A stretch of 41,304 bases of DNA, taken from NCBI RefSeq assembly GCF_001436695.1, contig NZ_AYZG01000051.1, positions 556,107 through 597,410 of the forward strand. The letters are read 5' to 3'. Under the pieces are notes generated by a model. It did not search any database, was not told the DNA's origin, and saw nothing but the letters and a program-made list of their open reading frames with translations. The DNA comes from Lactobacillus taiwanensis DSM 21401 (GTDB lineage Bacteria > Bacillota > Bacilli > Lactobacillales > Lactobacillaceae). Positions 34,772 to 41,304 of this stretch are shown piece after piece; positions within the stretch are counted from its first letter, which is position 1; each line of letters begins with the position of its first letter. Position numbers and translations under genes: made by a program.

Positions 34772-35425
34772 TTAATCAAAATATTGTCTTAAATTTCCTA
34801 ATGCATCTTGTCTAATTAAACACTTAGCATTTTTCTTTATCTTTTGGAATTGCTTTTCAGTCATCCCATTGCCATATTCATTTGCAATTACCCAGGTATC
34901 TTCAGGTTTTAATTCTACATAGTTGTCATCTAAGTAAGATAAATCTAAGTAATATTCATGTCGGTAAGTATATAAACTAGATGCTAATCCATCAACCTTT
35001 AGTGCATCTGCTAATGCAGCAACTAAATCAATACTTTCCAGTTTAAAAACACGACGATTGTCACTTACTAGTTTATCTTGATCGTTAATTTCCGTTCTAC
35101 GTTGATCAGTATCTGATTCAGTACCTAATCCCTTTAAAAGATCTCGTAATTGATCACTTGAATCATCGCGAGTGTCCGTGTCACTATCTGGAACTTTAGA
35201 AATAAGTAACTCTAATCCAGAACTGCTTGGCATAACTTGAAAAGTAACCGGATCTCCTTTGGCAAAAGTATGATCAGTGTCGACTTCACTTAAAATCTGA
35301 TAGAAGAATTTTTGAATTTGACTTTTGTTTCCCAACAAATCGAGCATCGTTATCCCACGCTCTTTAAGTTCATCCGCATCCATCGTTACACGAATGGTAT
35401 TTTCACTTATTCTGTGTACTTCCAC
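34772..35425 (-). CDS. mecA: Adaptor protein MecA
   Basis: Recruits substrates such as competence regulators to ClpC-type proteases and assembles the ClpC ring. The 217 residues have the conserved N-terminal substrate-binding half (MEVHRISENTIRVTMDADEL onward), an acidic linker (SDTDTRDDSSDQLRDLLKGL near residues 80-100) and the C-terminal Clp-binding domain (about 125-217). Starts at GTG 35425 behind GAGGTGAT. In Bacillus MecA degrades ComK and later shuts competence. Here it stands between spx and coiA as in Bacillus, but an IS remnant separates it from coiA. Confidence 0.92.
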   Translation of the reverse strand: MEVHRISENTIRVTMDADELKERGITMLDLLGNKSQIQKFFYQILSEVDTDHTFAKGDPVTFQVMPSSSGLELLISKVPDSDTDTRDDSSDQLRDLLKGLGTESDTDQRRTEINDQDKLVSDNRRVFKLESIDLVAALADALKVDGLASSLYTYRHEYYLDLSYLDDNYVELKPEDTWVIANEYGNGMTEKQFQKIKKNAKCLIRQDALGNLRQYFD

Positions 35426-35483
35426 TTATTATCACCTCGGAGTCTTTGTCTGTAATACATTGTAACCTATTTTGTTGTTCAAA

Positions 35484-35517
35484 TAAAAACGCTAGCTTAA
35501 AAAAGCTAACGTTTTTA
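35484..35517 (-). terminator. Intrinsic terminator of spx
   Basis: AAAAACG-C-TAGCTT (35485-35498) pairs with AAGCTA-A-CGTTTTT (35503-35516), 13 pairs with one internal mismatch and a four-base loop; U-runs on both sides. Ten bp after the spx stop. Confidence 0.85.
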
Positions 35518-35526
35518 AATAATTAA

Positions 35527-35928
35527 TTAAAAATCAGCAGTCATTGCTTGAATTTCTTCAAGTTCTAAACGACGTACCTTCCGAGGAAGAAATCTTCTAA
35601 TTTCGTCTTCGTTATAACCAACTTGCAAACGTCTGTCATCCATAATGATTGGACGTCTTAATAAACTAGGATTCTTTTCAACAAGATCAATTAATTGATC
35701 AATTGATAGATCATCTAAATTGATCTTTAAGTTTTGGAAAGTACGAGAACGAGTAGAAATAATTTCCTCTGTACCATTTTCAGTCATACGTAGAACTTGC
35801 ATGATTTCTTCCTTATTCAAAGGATTGGCAAAAATGTTTCTCTCTTTAAAGGAAATATCATGTTCCTTTAACCATGCCTTTGCTTTACGACATGAAGTAC
35901 AACTTGGTGATGTATATAAATTTAACAC
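35527..35928 (-). CDS. spx: Transcriptional regulator Spx (ArsC family)
   Basis: Redox-sensitive regulator that binds the alpha C-terminal domain of RNA polymerase and redirects transcription during thiol stress. The 133 residues carry the C10-T-S-C13 redox switch, RSRTF near residue 60 (the Arg needed for redox control), and the ArsC-like core ending in [20 protein letters not shown]. Starts at GTG 35928 behind GGAG. A consensus promoter with an inverted repeat at -35 lies upstream. Spx levels are expected to be set by SpxH and Clp proteases; SpxH, MecA and ClpE are all encoded within 13 kb. Confidence 0.95.
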   Translation of the reverse strand: MLNLYTSPSCTSCRKAKAWLKEHDISFKERNIFANPLNKEEIMQVLRMTENGTEEIISTRSRTFQNLKINLDDLSIDQLIDLVEKNPSLLRRPIIMDDRRLQVGYNEDEIRRFLPRKVRRLELEEIQAMTADF

Positions 35929-35985
35929 TTAACTCCACACTCCTTTGCGTGTAGAAAAATAACTACTGTTCCACTTACATAAAAT

Positions 35986-36047
35986 ATTATATCACAAATA
36001 CTTTGAGCTTGTAAGTTGTAATCAAATTTCTTTTATTAGCTTACAAG
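35986..36047 (-). promoter_or_regulatory. spx promoter with inverted repeat over the -35
   Basis: TTACAA (36014-36009), 17 bases, then an extended -10 TGATATAAT (TATAAT at 35991-35986). The -35 lies inside CTTACAAG (36015-36008 on the minus strand), and its complement CTTGTAAG (36047-36040) stands 24 bp further upstream, forming an inverted repeat. The binding protein is unknown. Confidence 0.65.
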
Positions 36048-36090
36048 TTATACTCTATCAGCAAATAATGAAGTTTGTGTGAAGTTTTAA

Positions 36091-36124
36091 CAAAAAAAGA
36101 GTACCTTTACAGTACTCTTTTTTC
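36091..36124 (-). terminator. Intrinsic terminator of ptsHI
   Basis: AAAAAAGAGTAC (36093-36104) pairs with GTACTCTTTTTT (36112-36123) over 12 bp with a seven-base loop. Immediately after the ptsI stop codon (36127). Confidence 0.9.
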
Positions 36125-36126
36125 TT

Positions 36127-37866
36127 CTAATCAATAATGCCAAGCTTCTTCATAGTTTCTTCAACTAACTTCTTGTTTTCATCAGCAGTTTCTGAAACGA
36201 AGCATGCTTTATTAGCTAATTCTTTAATATCATCAGTATTGATCTTCTTCATCAAACTTCTGATACGTAAGATTGAAGTGGCACTCATTGAATATTCATC
36301 AAGACCCATTGACAAAAGGATTGGGAACATAATGTCATCACCGGCAGCTTCACCACACATACCACACCAAATACCGTTTTCATGAGCACCATCAATAGTG
36401 TGCTTAATCAAACGTAAAACAGATGGGTTGTATGGTTGGTAAAGATAAGAAACGTTATCATTACCACGATCAGCAGCCATAGTATATTGGATTAAGTCGT
36501 TAGTTCCAATTGAGAAGAAATCAACTTCTTTAGCAAATTGATCAGCTAATACAGCAGCAGCTGGAACTTCGATCATCATACCAACTTGTAAGTCCTCACC
36601 GATCTTAACGCCTTCTTTGGCAAGTTTATCTTTTTCTTCAGCTAAGATTTGCTTAGCTTCACGTAATTCTGCTAAGGTACCAATCATTGGGAACATAATT
36701 CCTAATGGACCATATGCAGAAGCACGAAGTAAAGCTCTTAATTGAGTTCTAAAGATATCCTTGTATTGCATTGAAAGACGAATAGCACGAACACCTAAGA
36801 ATGGGTTCATTTCTTCTGGAAGATCCCAGTAATCTAAGTGCTTGTCACCACCGATATCACAAGTTCTAATGATAGTTTGCTTACCATCCATATCTTCGAT
36901 AACTTTCTTGTAAGCATCAAATTGAGCTTCTTCGGATGGGAAGTCTTTTGAATCCATGTATAAGAATTCAGTTCTGTACAAACCAATGGCTTCAGCACCG
37001 TTTTCTTTTACACCCTTCATATCATTAGGAGTACCAATGTTAGCAGCAATAATGAACTTCTTACCATTAGCAGTTACAGATGGTTCATTCTTTAGCTTCT
37101 TCCATTCTTCCTTTTGCTTAGCGAAGGCTTCACCTTTCTTAGTGTATTCTTCGATTTGAGCATTAGTTGGATTAATGATAGCATCGCCGTCTAAACCATC
37201 GGCAATAAGCATATCGCCATCTTTAACATCTTTAGTAATCGTTTCAGTACCAACAACAGCTGGAATTTCCAATGAACGAGCCATGATTGCTGAGTGAGCA
37301 GTTCTACCACCAACATCAGTTACAAATCCCTTAACGTACTTCTTGTTAAGTTGAGCTGTATCACTTGGTGTTAAATCGTAGGCTACTACTACAACTTCAT
37401 GGTCAATAGCTGCAGGATCTGGCAATTTTTTACCAAGAAGATGTGCCATAAGACGCTTTGAAACATCACGTACGTCGGCTGCACGTTCTTGCATATATGC
37501 ATTGTCAGTCATACCTTCAAAAATAGTAATGAATTTTTGAGCAGTTTCATCTAATGCTGCTTCAGCATTAACTTTTTGATCTTTGATTTCTTGTTCAATG
37601 GCACCAGTAAATTCTGGGTCACTTAAGAAGAGAAGGTGTGCGTCAAAAACTTGAGCTTCTTCTGCTCCTAAACTTTCCTTAGCTTTATCACGAACTTTTT
37701 CAAGTTCTTTAGTTGATTCTTCAACAACTTTCTTAAAGCGAGCTACTTCAGCATCAACATCGCTAACTGAGGTTTTAGAAAACGAAAGGTCAGGTTCTAC
37801 CAAAAGGTAGGCTGGTGCAACTGCAATACCATCACTGGCTGCAATTCCCTTTAAAGTTTTCGACAT
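36127..37866 (-). CDS. ptsI: Phosphoenolpyruvate-protein phosphotransferase (Enzyme I)
   Basis: Transfers phosphate from PEP to His15 of HPr at the head of the sugar phosphotransferase system. The 579 residues contain the phosphorylated His191 in [20 protein letters not shown], the PEP-binding [11 protein letters not shown] and GVRAIRLSM segments, and the C-terminal [12 protein letters not shown]. It overlaps ptsH by one base and shares the operator-bearing ptsH promoter. The strand-matched terminator follows directly. Confidence 0.97.
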   Translation of the reverse strand: MSKTLKGIAASDGIAVAPAYLLVEPDLSFSKTSVSDVDAEVARFKKVVEESTKELEKVRDKAKESLGAEEAQVFDAHLLFLSDPEFTGAIEQEIKDQKVNAEAALDETAQKFITIFEGMTDNAYMQERAADVRDVSKRLMAHLLGKKLPDPAAIDHEVVVVAYDLTPSDTAQLNKKYVKGFVTDVGGRTAHSAIMARSLEIPAVVGTETITKDVKDGDMLIADGLDGDAIINPTNAQIEEYTKKGEAFAKQKEEWKKLKNEPSVTANGKKFIIAANIGTPNDMKGVKENGAEAIGLYRTEFLYMDSKDFPSEEAQFDAYKKVIEDMDGKQTIIRTCDIGGDKHLDYWDLPEEMNPFLGVRAIRLSMQYKDIFRTQLRALLRASAYGPLGIMFPMIGTLAELREAKQILAEEKDKLAKEGVKIGEDLQVGMMIEVPAAAVLADQFAKEVDFFSIGTNDLIQYTMAADRGNDNVSYLYQPYNPSVLRLIKHTIDGAHENGIWCGMCGEAAGDDIMFPILLSMGLDEYSMSATSILRIRSLMKKINTDDIKELANKACFVSETADENKKLVEETMKKLGIID

Positions 37867-38132
37867 TATTCAGCTAAACCTTCCTTTTTCATAGTGTCAG
37901 CAATAGCTTCAATTGCTTCTTTAGCGTCGTCACCATCAGCAGTAATAGTTACATCTGCACCTTGGCCAACACCTAAAGACATAACACCCATGATTGACTT
38001 CAAGTTTACTGATTTACCGTTGTATTCCAAGTTAATATCTGAGTTAAACTTAGAAGCAGCTTGTACCAACAAAGTAGCTGGACGAGCATGAATACCAGTT
38101 TCAGCAATAATATGAAATTCGCGTTTTTCCAT
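37866..38132 (-). CDS. ptsH: Phosphocarrier protein HPr
   Basis: Small carrier of 88 residues phosphorylated at His15 ([12 protein letters not shown]) by Enzyme I, and at Ser46 ([13 protein letters not shown]) by HPr kinase. Ser46-phosphorylated HPr works with CcpA as corepressor. Both sites are intact. AAAGGAGATAA precedes the ATG. The promoter lies 108 bp upstream, so the leader is long, with a palindromic operator at the start of the transcript. Confidence 0.98.
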   Translation of the reverse strand: MEKREFHIIAETGIHARPATLLVQAASKFNSDINLEYNGKSVNLKSIMGVMSLGVGQGADVTITADGDDAKEAIEAIADTMKKEGLAE

Positions 38133-38226
38133 TTTAAATTATCTCCTTTAAAATCAAAAATAATCGGGAGTTTTATACCCACTCGTTTATTAGGTTATCA
38201 TGTTTTCTAAATGAAAACAACACAAA

Positions 38227-38240
38227 TGTAAATGTTTACA
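38227..38240. promoter_or_regulatory. Operator-like palindrome in the ptsHI promoter (near-cre)
   Basis: TGTAAATGTTTACA is TGTAAA-TG-TTTACA with perfect 6-bp arms. It agrees with WGWAARCGYTWWMA at 13 of 14 positions on either strand, the mismatch being one base of the central CG. It starts right where the -10 ends, so a bound protein would block initiation. Confidence 0.6.
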
Positions 38241-38268
38241 TTATAAAGTACTTAATTTTCATTGTCAG
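38240..38268 (-). promoter_or_regulatory. ptsHI promoter
   Basis: CTGACA (38268-38263), 17 bases, TATAAT (38245-38240). The -35 lies within the last codons of the preceding 60-residue gene. Confidence 0.75.
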
Positions 38269-38434
38269 ATAAGGTATAAATTATATCCCCACCTCTTTGG
38301 GCAATCCCAGTTATCCTCTGTCTTTTACCATAGCTTCTAAGAGCCAATTGGAATTGAAAAGCATCTTTGGGACTAACTCTATATTCTTTCAATTCACCAC
38401 TTATGATTTTATCTAATATTTCTTCATAATTCAT
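38252..38434 (-). CDS. Small conserved protein of unknown function upstream of ptsH
   Basis: A 60-residue protein, MNYEEILDKIISGELKEYRV onward, mildly charged and without a membrane segment or recognised motif. AAGGAGAG precedes the ATG at the right distance for a good start, and codon use matches neighbours. It ends 119 bp before ptsH and its final codons overlap the ptsH -35, so it may be transcribed separately or read through. Probably an ordinary small protein conserved among lactobacilli; no function is assigned. Confidence 0.68.
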   Translation of the reverse strand: MNYEEILDKIISGELKEYRVSPKDAFQFQLALRSYGKRQRITGIAQRGGDIIYTLSDNEN

Positions 38435-38532
38435 TCCTTATACTTCTCTCCTTAAAGTTTCTATATCTTTATAAAAAAATTTCTTCTTTATCCTAATTAT
38501 ATCAATTTCCTATAAAAATCTGAGCTTAGCAC

Positions 38533-38561
38533 TTGCAATTAGTAAGTATCCGTACTATGAT
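38533..38561 (+). promoter_or_regulatory. clpE promoter
   Basis: TTGCAA (38533-38538), 17 bases, TATGAT (38556-38561). Transcription would start near 38568, just before the CIRCE element. Confidence 0.75.
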
Positions 38562-38570
38562 ATTAGCAAG

Positions 38571-38597
38571 TTAGCACTCATATATCAAGAGTGCTAA
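38571..38597. promoter_or_regulatory. CIRCE element (HrcA operator)
   Basis: TTAGCACTC-N9-GAGTGCTAA, a perfect match to the CIRCE consensus, the operator of the heat-shock repressor HrcA. It sits just downstream of the clpE -10 and so should block transcription when HrcA is active. No CtsR heptad (GGTCAAA) was noticed. Confidence 0.95.
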
Positions 38598-38641
38598 AAT
38601 AGGAATATGGCCTGAATATTATAAGAAAGGCGGAAATATTA

Positions 38642-40810
38642 ATGCTATGTGATAACTGTCATAAACGTCCTGCCTCCATTCATCTTTATACAAATGTAAA
38701 TGGGCAAGATCGTGAAATTTCATTATGTCAACAATGTTATCAAGAATTGAAAAATCAACAAGGACAAAATAATAGTATGAATAATAACAATGCATTTTTT
38801 GGCGATTTTAGTGATTTATTCAACGCCTTAAATAATAACAATAATGAACAAAATAATCCTCAAGGCCGTGATCCACGTATGCAAATGGGTGGTGGCCGTC
38901 GAGGTGGAAATAACGGTGGTCAAAAATCTCTACTCGACCAGTATGGTACGGATTTAACCGACTTAGCAAAAAAGGGTAAAATTGATCCAGTTATTGGTCG
39001 TGATAAAGAAATTGCTCGCGTTATTGAAATTTTAAACAGACGGACTAAAAATAATCCAGTTCTTATTGGAGAAGCTGGTGTTGGTAAAACCGCTGTTGTC
39101 GAGGGATTAGCACAACAAATTGTCGATGGTTCAGTCCCTGCTAAACTTCAAGACAAGAGGATCATTTCTTTAAATATGGTCTCAATGGTTCAAGGTACTG
39201 GAATTCGCGGTCAATTTGAACAAAGAATGCAACAACTGATTAAAGAATTAGAGCAAAATGATAATATTATCCTATTTATCGACGAAATTCATGAATTAGT
39301 TGGTGCTGGTAACGCTGAAGGCGGTATGGATGCTGGTAACATTATTAAACCAGCCTTAGCTCGTGGAGATTTCCAATTAATTGGTGCTACTACTATTAAG
39401 GAATATCGAAACATCGAAAAGGATTCTGCCCTTGCTCGTAGATTCCAACCAGTGGAGGTTAAAGAACCTACAACTGAAGAAACAATTAAGATTTTACAAG
39501 GCATTCGTAAGCGTTACGAAGACTACCACCATGTTCACTATACAGATGAATCTATACAAGCTGCAGTAGATCTTTCCTCCCGCTACATTCAAGATCGTTT
39601 CTTACCTGATAAAGCCATCGATCTTTTAGACGAGGCCGGTTCAAGAATGAATCTCACCATTCCTTATGTTGATAGTGAAAAGATCAAGGAAAGACTGGAT
39701 GCTGCTGAAAGTTTAAAGCAAGATGCTTTAAAAAACGAAGATTATGAAAAGGCTGCCTACTATCGTGATCAAATTGAAAAGTATGAGAAATTAAAAGATC
39801 AGAAAGTAGATCCTGATCAAACACCTAAAATTACTGAAAAGATCATGAATAAGATCGTGGAGGAAAAAACTAATATTCCTGTCGGCGACTTACAGAAACA
39901 AGAAGAAACACAATTAAAGAACTTAGCTACTGACCTTAAAGATAATGTAATTGGTCAAAACAAAGCTGTTGAAACTATTGCTCGTGCAATAAGACGAAAT
40001 CGGGTTGGTTTTAACAAATCTGGTCGTCCAATCGGTTCATTCTTATTTGTAGGACCGACTGGTGTAGGTAAAACAGAATTAGCGAAACAATTAGCCAAAC
40101 AAATCTTTGGTACAGAAGATGCGATGATTCGATTCGATATGAGTGAATATATGGAACAATATTCTGTATCGAAACTAATTGGTTCTGCACCTGGTTACGT
40201 GGGCTACGAGGAAGCTGGTCAATTAACAGAAAGAGTACGTCATAATCCATATAGCTTAATTTTATTTGATGAAATTGAAAAAGCTCATCCTGATGTACTT
40301 CACCTATTCTTGCAAATTCTCGATGATGGCCGCTTAACTGATTCGCAAGGTCGCACAGTTTCATTTAAAGATACCATCATCATTATGACCTCTAATGCTG
40401 GTCAAGGAATCAAAGAAGCTAGCGTAGGTTTTGCAGCTGAAAACAGCCATCAAGAACAATTTAAGAATAGCTTAGGTCAATACTTTAAACCTGAATTTTT
40501 AAATAGACTTGATGATATAGTTGAATTTAATGCACTTGATAAGAAAGACTTAATCAAGATTGTTGATTTAATGCTTACAAATACCAATGATATGGTAAAA
40601 GATCAAGGCCTACATATTGATGTTACATCTGAAGCAAAAGACCTTCTTGTCGAAAAAGGTTATGATCCTTCTATGGGTGCTCGTCCACTTCGTCGTACAA
40701 TCCAAGAAGAAATTGAAGATAAAGTAGCAGACTATAAACTAGATAATCCAGCAGCTAAAGAACTAAAGGCTGATGTAGTTGACGGTGAAATAGCAATTAG
40801 TGAAAATTAA
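38642..40810 (+). CDS. clpE: ATP-dependent Clp protease ATPase subunit ClpE
   Basis: HSP100 unfoldase that feeds substrates to ClpP. The 722 residues have an N-terminal zinc finger (C3/C6 and C29/C32), an Asn-rich linker (about 40-95), the first AAA+ domain with GEAGVGKT at 143-150, a UVR motif near 345-380 ([18 protein letters not shown]), and the second AAA+ domain with GPTGVGKT at 471-478. The IGF-type ClpP-binding loop is expected near the C-terminal half of AAA-2. The finger, not a Clp_N repeat, separates ClpE from ClpC. RBS AAAGGCGG. HrcA control is implied by the CIRCE site. Confidence 0.96.
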   Translation: MLCDNCHKRPASIHLYTNVNGQDREISLCQQCYQELKNQQGQNNSMNNNNAFFGDFSDLFNALNNNNNEQNNPQGRDPRMQMGGGRRGGNNGGQKSLLDQYGTDLTDLAKKGKIDPVIGRDKEIARVIEILNRRTKNNPVLIGEAGVGKTAVVEGLAQQIVDGSVPAKLQDKRIISLNMVSMVQGTGIRGQFEQRMQQLIKELEQNDNIILFIDEIHELVGAGNAEGGMDAGNIIKPALARGDFQLIGATTIKEYRNIEKDSALARRFQPVEVKEPTTEETIKILQGIRKRYEDYHHVHYTDESIQAAVDLSSRYIQDRFLPDKAIDLLDEAGSRMNLTIPYVDSEKIKERLDAAESLKQDALKNEDYEKAAYYRDQIEKYEKLKDQKVDPDQTPKITEKIMNKIVEEKTNIPVGDLQKQEETQLKNLATDLKDNVIGQNKAVETIARAIRRNRVGFNKSGRPIGSFLFVGPTGVGKTELAKQLAKQIFGTEDAMIRFDMSEYMEQYSVSKLIGSAPGYVGYEEAGQLTERVRHNPYSLILFDEIEKAHPDVLHLFLQILDDGRLTDSQGRTVSFKDTIIIMTSNAGQGIKEASVGFAAENSHQEQFKNSLGQYFKPEFLNRLDDIVEFNALDKKDLIKIVDLMLTNTNDMVKDQGLHIDVTSEAKDLLVEKGYDPSMGARPLRRTIQEEIEDKVADYKLDNPAAKELKADVVDGEIAISEN

Positions 40811-40822
40811 TTATTTAAGATC

Positions 40823-40858
40823 AAATAAGAGCCACATAATTTGTGACTCTTATTTTTA
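40823..40858 (+). terminator. Intrinsic terminator of clpE
   Basis: AAATAAGAG-C-CACA (40823-40836) pairs with TGTG-A-CTCTTATTT (40842-40855), one internal mismatch, five-base loop, with T-rich tail. Twelve bp after the stop. Confidence 0.85.
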
Positions 40859-40933
40859 TTTTTATAAATTCTATAAAAAGGTTATACTTAATTTGGGGTT
40901 TCAAAGACACATTTATATATCGAGGTTATAAAT

Positions 40934-41215
40934 ATGATGCATTTAATTGATGTTACAAATAGCTACCGTGATTTAGTCCAAAGACAATTAGCAGCTACTA
41001 ATAGTCAATTCGTAAAAGTTTACTCTTTAGGTAATACCACAGTAGTATACAGCGAAACAGCTGATAAAATTGAAATCGTTATGGAAAATCATAAACGTTC
41101 TATTAGACAAGATGAAGTAGAATTTGTTATTAAGCGTCTAATTCATGAAGATCGAATTTATGATATAACAGTTGATAAAAGTAGAAAAATCATTTCTATC
41201 ACTTGTGATCGTTAA
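40934..41215 (+). CDS. DUF1827 family protein
   Basis: A 93-residue cytoplasmic protein, MMHLIDVTNSYRDLVQRQLA onward, resembling the DUF1827 family of lactic acid bacteria. No enzyme motif is visible; the pattern is alternating strands and helices with many charged residues (KIEIVMENHKRSIRQDEVEF). GAGGTTATAA precedes the ATG. It sits alone between the clpE terminator and its own hairpin, so it has its own promoter, perhaps the TATACT at about 40884. Function unknown. Confidence 0.75.
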   Translation: MMHLIDVTNSYRDLVQRQLAATNSQFVKVYSLGNTTVVYSETADKIEIVMENHKRSIRQDEVEFVIKRLIHEDRIYDITVDKSRKIISITCDR

Positions 41216-41221
41216 AATCGC

Positions 41222-41254
41222 AAAAAAGCCGTGGAGTTGTTCCACGGCTTTTTT
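41222..41254 (+). terminator. Terminator of the DUF1827 gene, abutted by an IS end
   Basis: AAAAAAGCCGTGGA (41222-41235) pairs with TCCACGGCTTTTTT (41241-41254) over 14 bp, five-base loop, T6 tail. The next base is the first G of an ISL3-type end. Confidence 0.92.
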
Positions 41255-41304
41255 GGCTCTATAATAAATCCTGTTGATGGATATCTATGATATTCTATCG
41301 ACAG
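41255..41304 (+). mobile_element. Left end of a second ISL3-type element (truncated by window)
   Basis: Forty-five of 50 bases are identical to 33974-34023, including the GGCTCTATA terminus, CCTGTTGATG and most of the hairpin. Five differences, four of them in the A/T-rich block after the terminus. Almost certainly the start of a further copy that continues past the window; whether it is intact cannot be seen. Confidence 0.8.

Noticed and set aside
38525-38545. A second CIRCE half-site (TTAGCACTT) upstream of clpE
   Set aside because: The right arm does not form GAGTGCTAA at the N9 distance; only one half matches.

Overview
This window is low-GC Firmicute core chromosome from a member of the Lactobacillus johnsonii/gasseri lineage (acidophilus complex). 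I infer this from AT-rich codon use, AGGAGG-type ribosome sites, the oleate hydratase, the HPr/HprK system, the Spx/MecA/ClpE set, and gene orders shared with Bacillus and lactobacilli. The species call is an inference from protein resemblance, not a database result. No tRNA, rRNA or CRISPR array was seen.

Layout. (1) 1-5.5 kb: the 3' end of galE, then a minus-strand operon read as prfB (with a programmed frameshift), a small membrane protein, hprK, lgt, gpsA and trxB. (2) 5.5-10.7 kb: secA, hpf and the comFA-comFC competence operon, all minus. (3) 10.7-15.5 kb: the yigZ-type gene (plus), then tagO, rny and recA (minus), each closed by an intrinsic terminator. recA has an SOS box. (4) 15.7-24 kb: a long minus-strand operon trmL - DUF1149 - ftsK - ymfF - ymfH - ymfI - rodZ-like - pgsA, syntenic with the Bacillus spoIIIE-ymf-pgsA-recA region but without cinA. 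ymfF is broken by a one-base frameshift in an A6 run. (5) 24-29.3 kb: an AI-2E family membrane protein with a degenerate GutA-like protein, a 6-phosphogluconolactonase, a decayed DUF2075 ATPase pseudogene and oleate hydratase. (6) 29.3-36 kb: the conserved yjb block: rlu, nadK and relQ (minus), CYTH protein and spxH (plus), coiA, mecA and spx (minus). An ISL3-type insertion sequence remnant splits coiA from mecA. (7) 36-41.3 kb: ptsHI, a 60-residue protein, clpE with a perfect CIRCE operator, a DUF1827 protein, and the first 50 bp of a second, related IS element running off the window.

How it fits together. HPr, Enzyme I and HPr kinase form the carbon-control core. Spx, its adaptor SpxH, MecA and ClpE belong to regulated proteolysis. 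comFA, comFC, coiA and recA serve DNA uptake and recombination. comFA, coiA and perhaps recA share an unusual promoter motif (TTGCGTA...) that may mark a competence sigma-factor regulon. No wholly new multi-gene system is evident. The points most worth checking are that shared motif, the broken ymfF with a terminator-like hairpin inside its coding start, the hairpin-bearing IS ends, and several uncatalogued operator palindromes (ptsHI, ohyA, spx, hpf).
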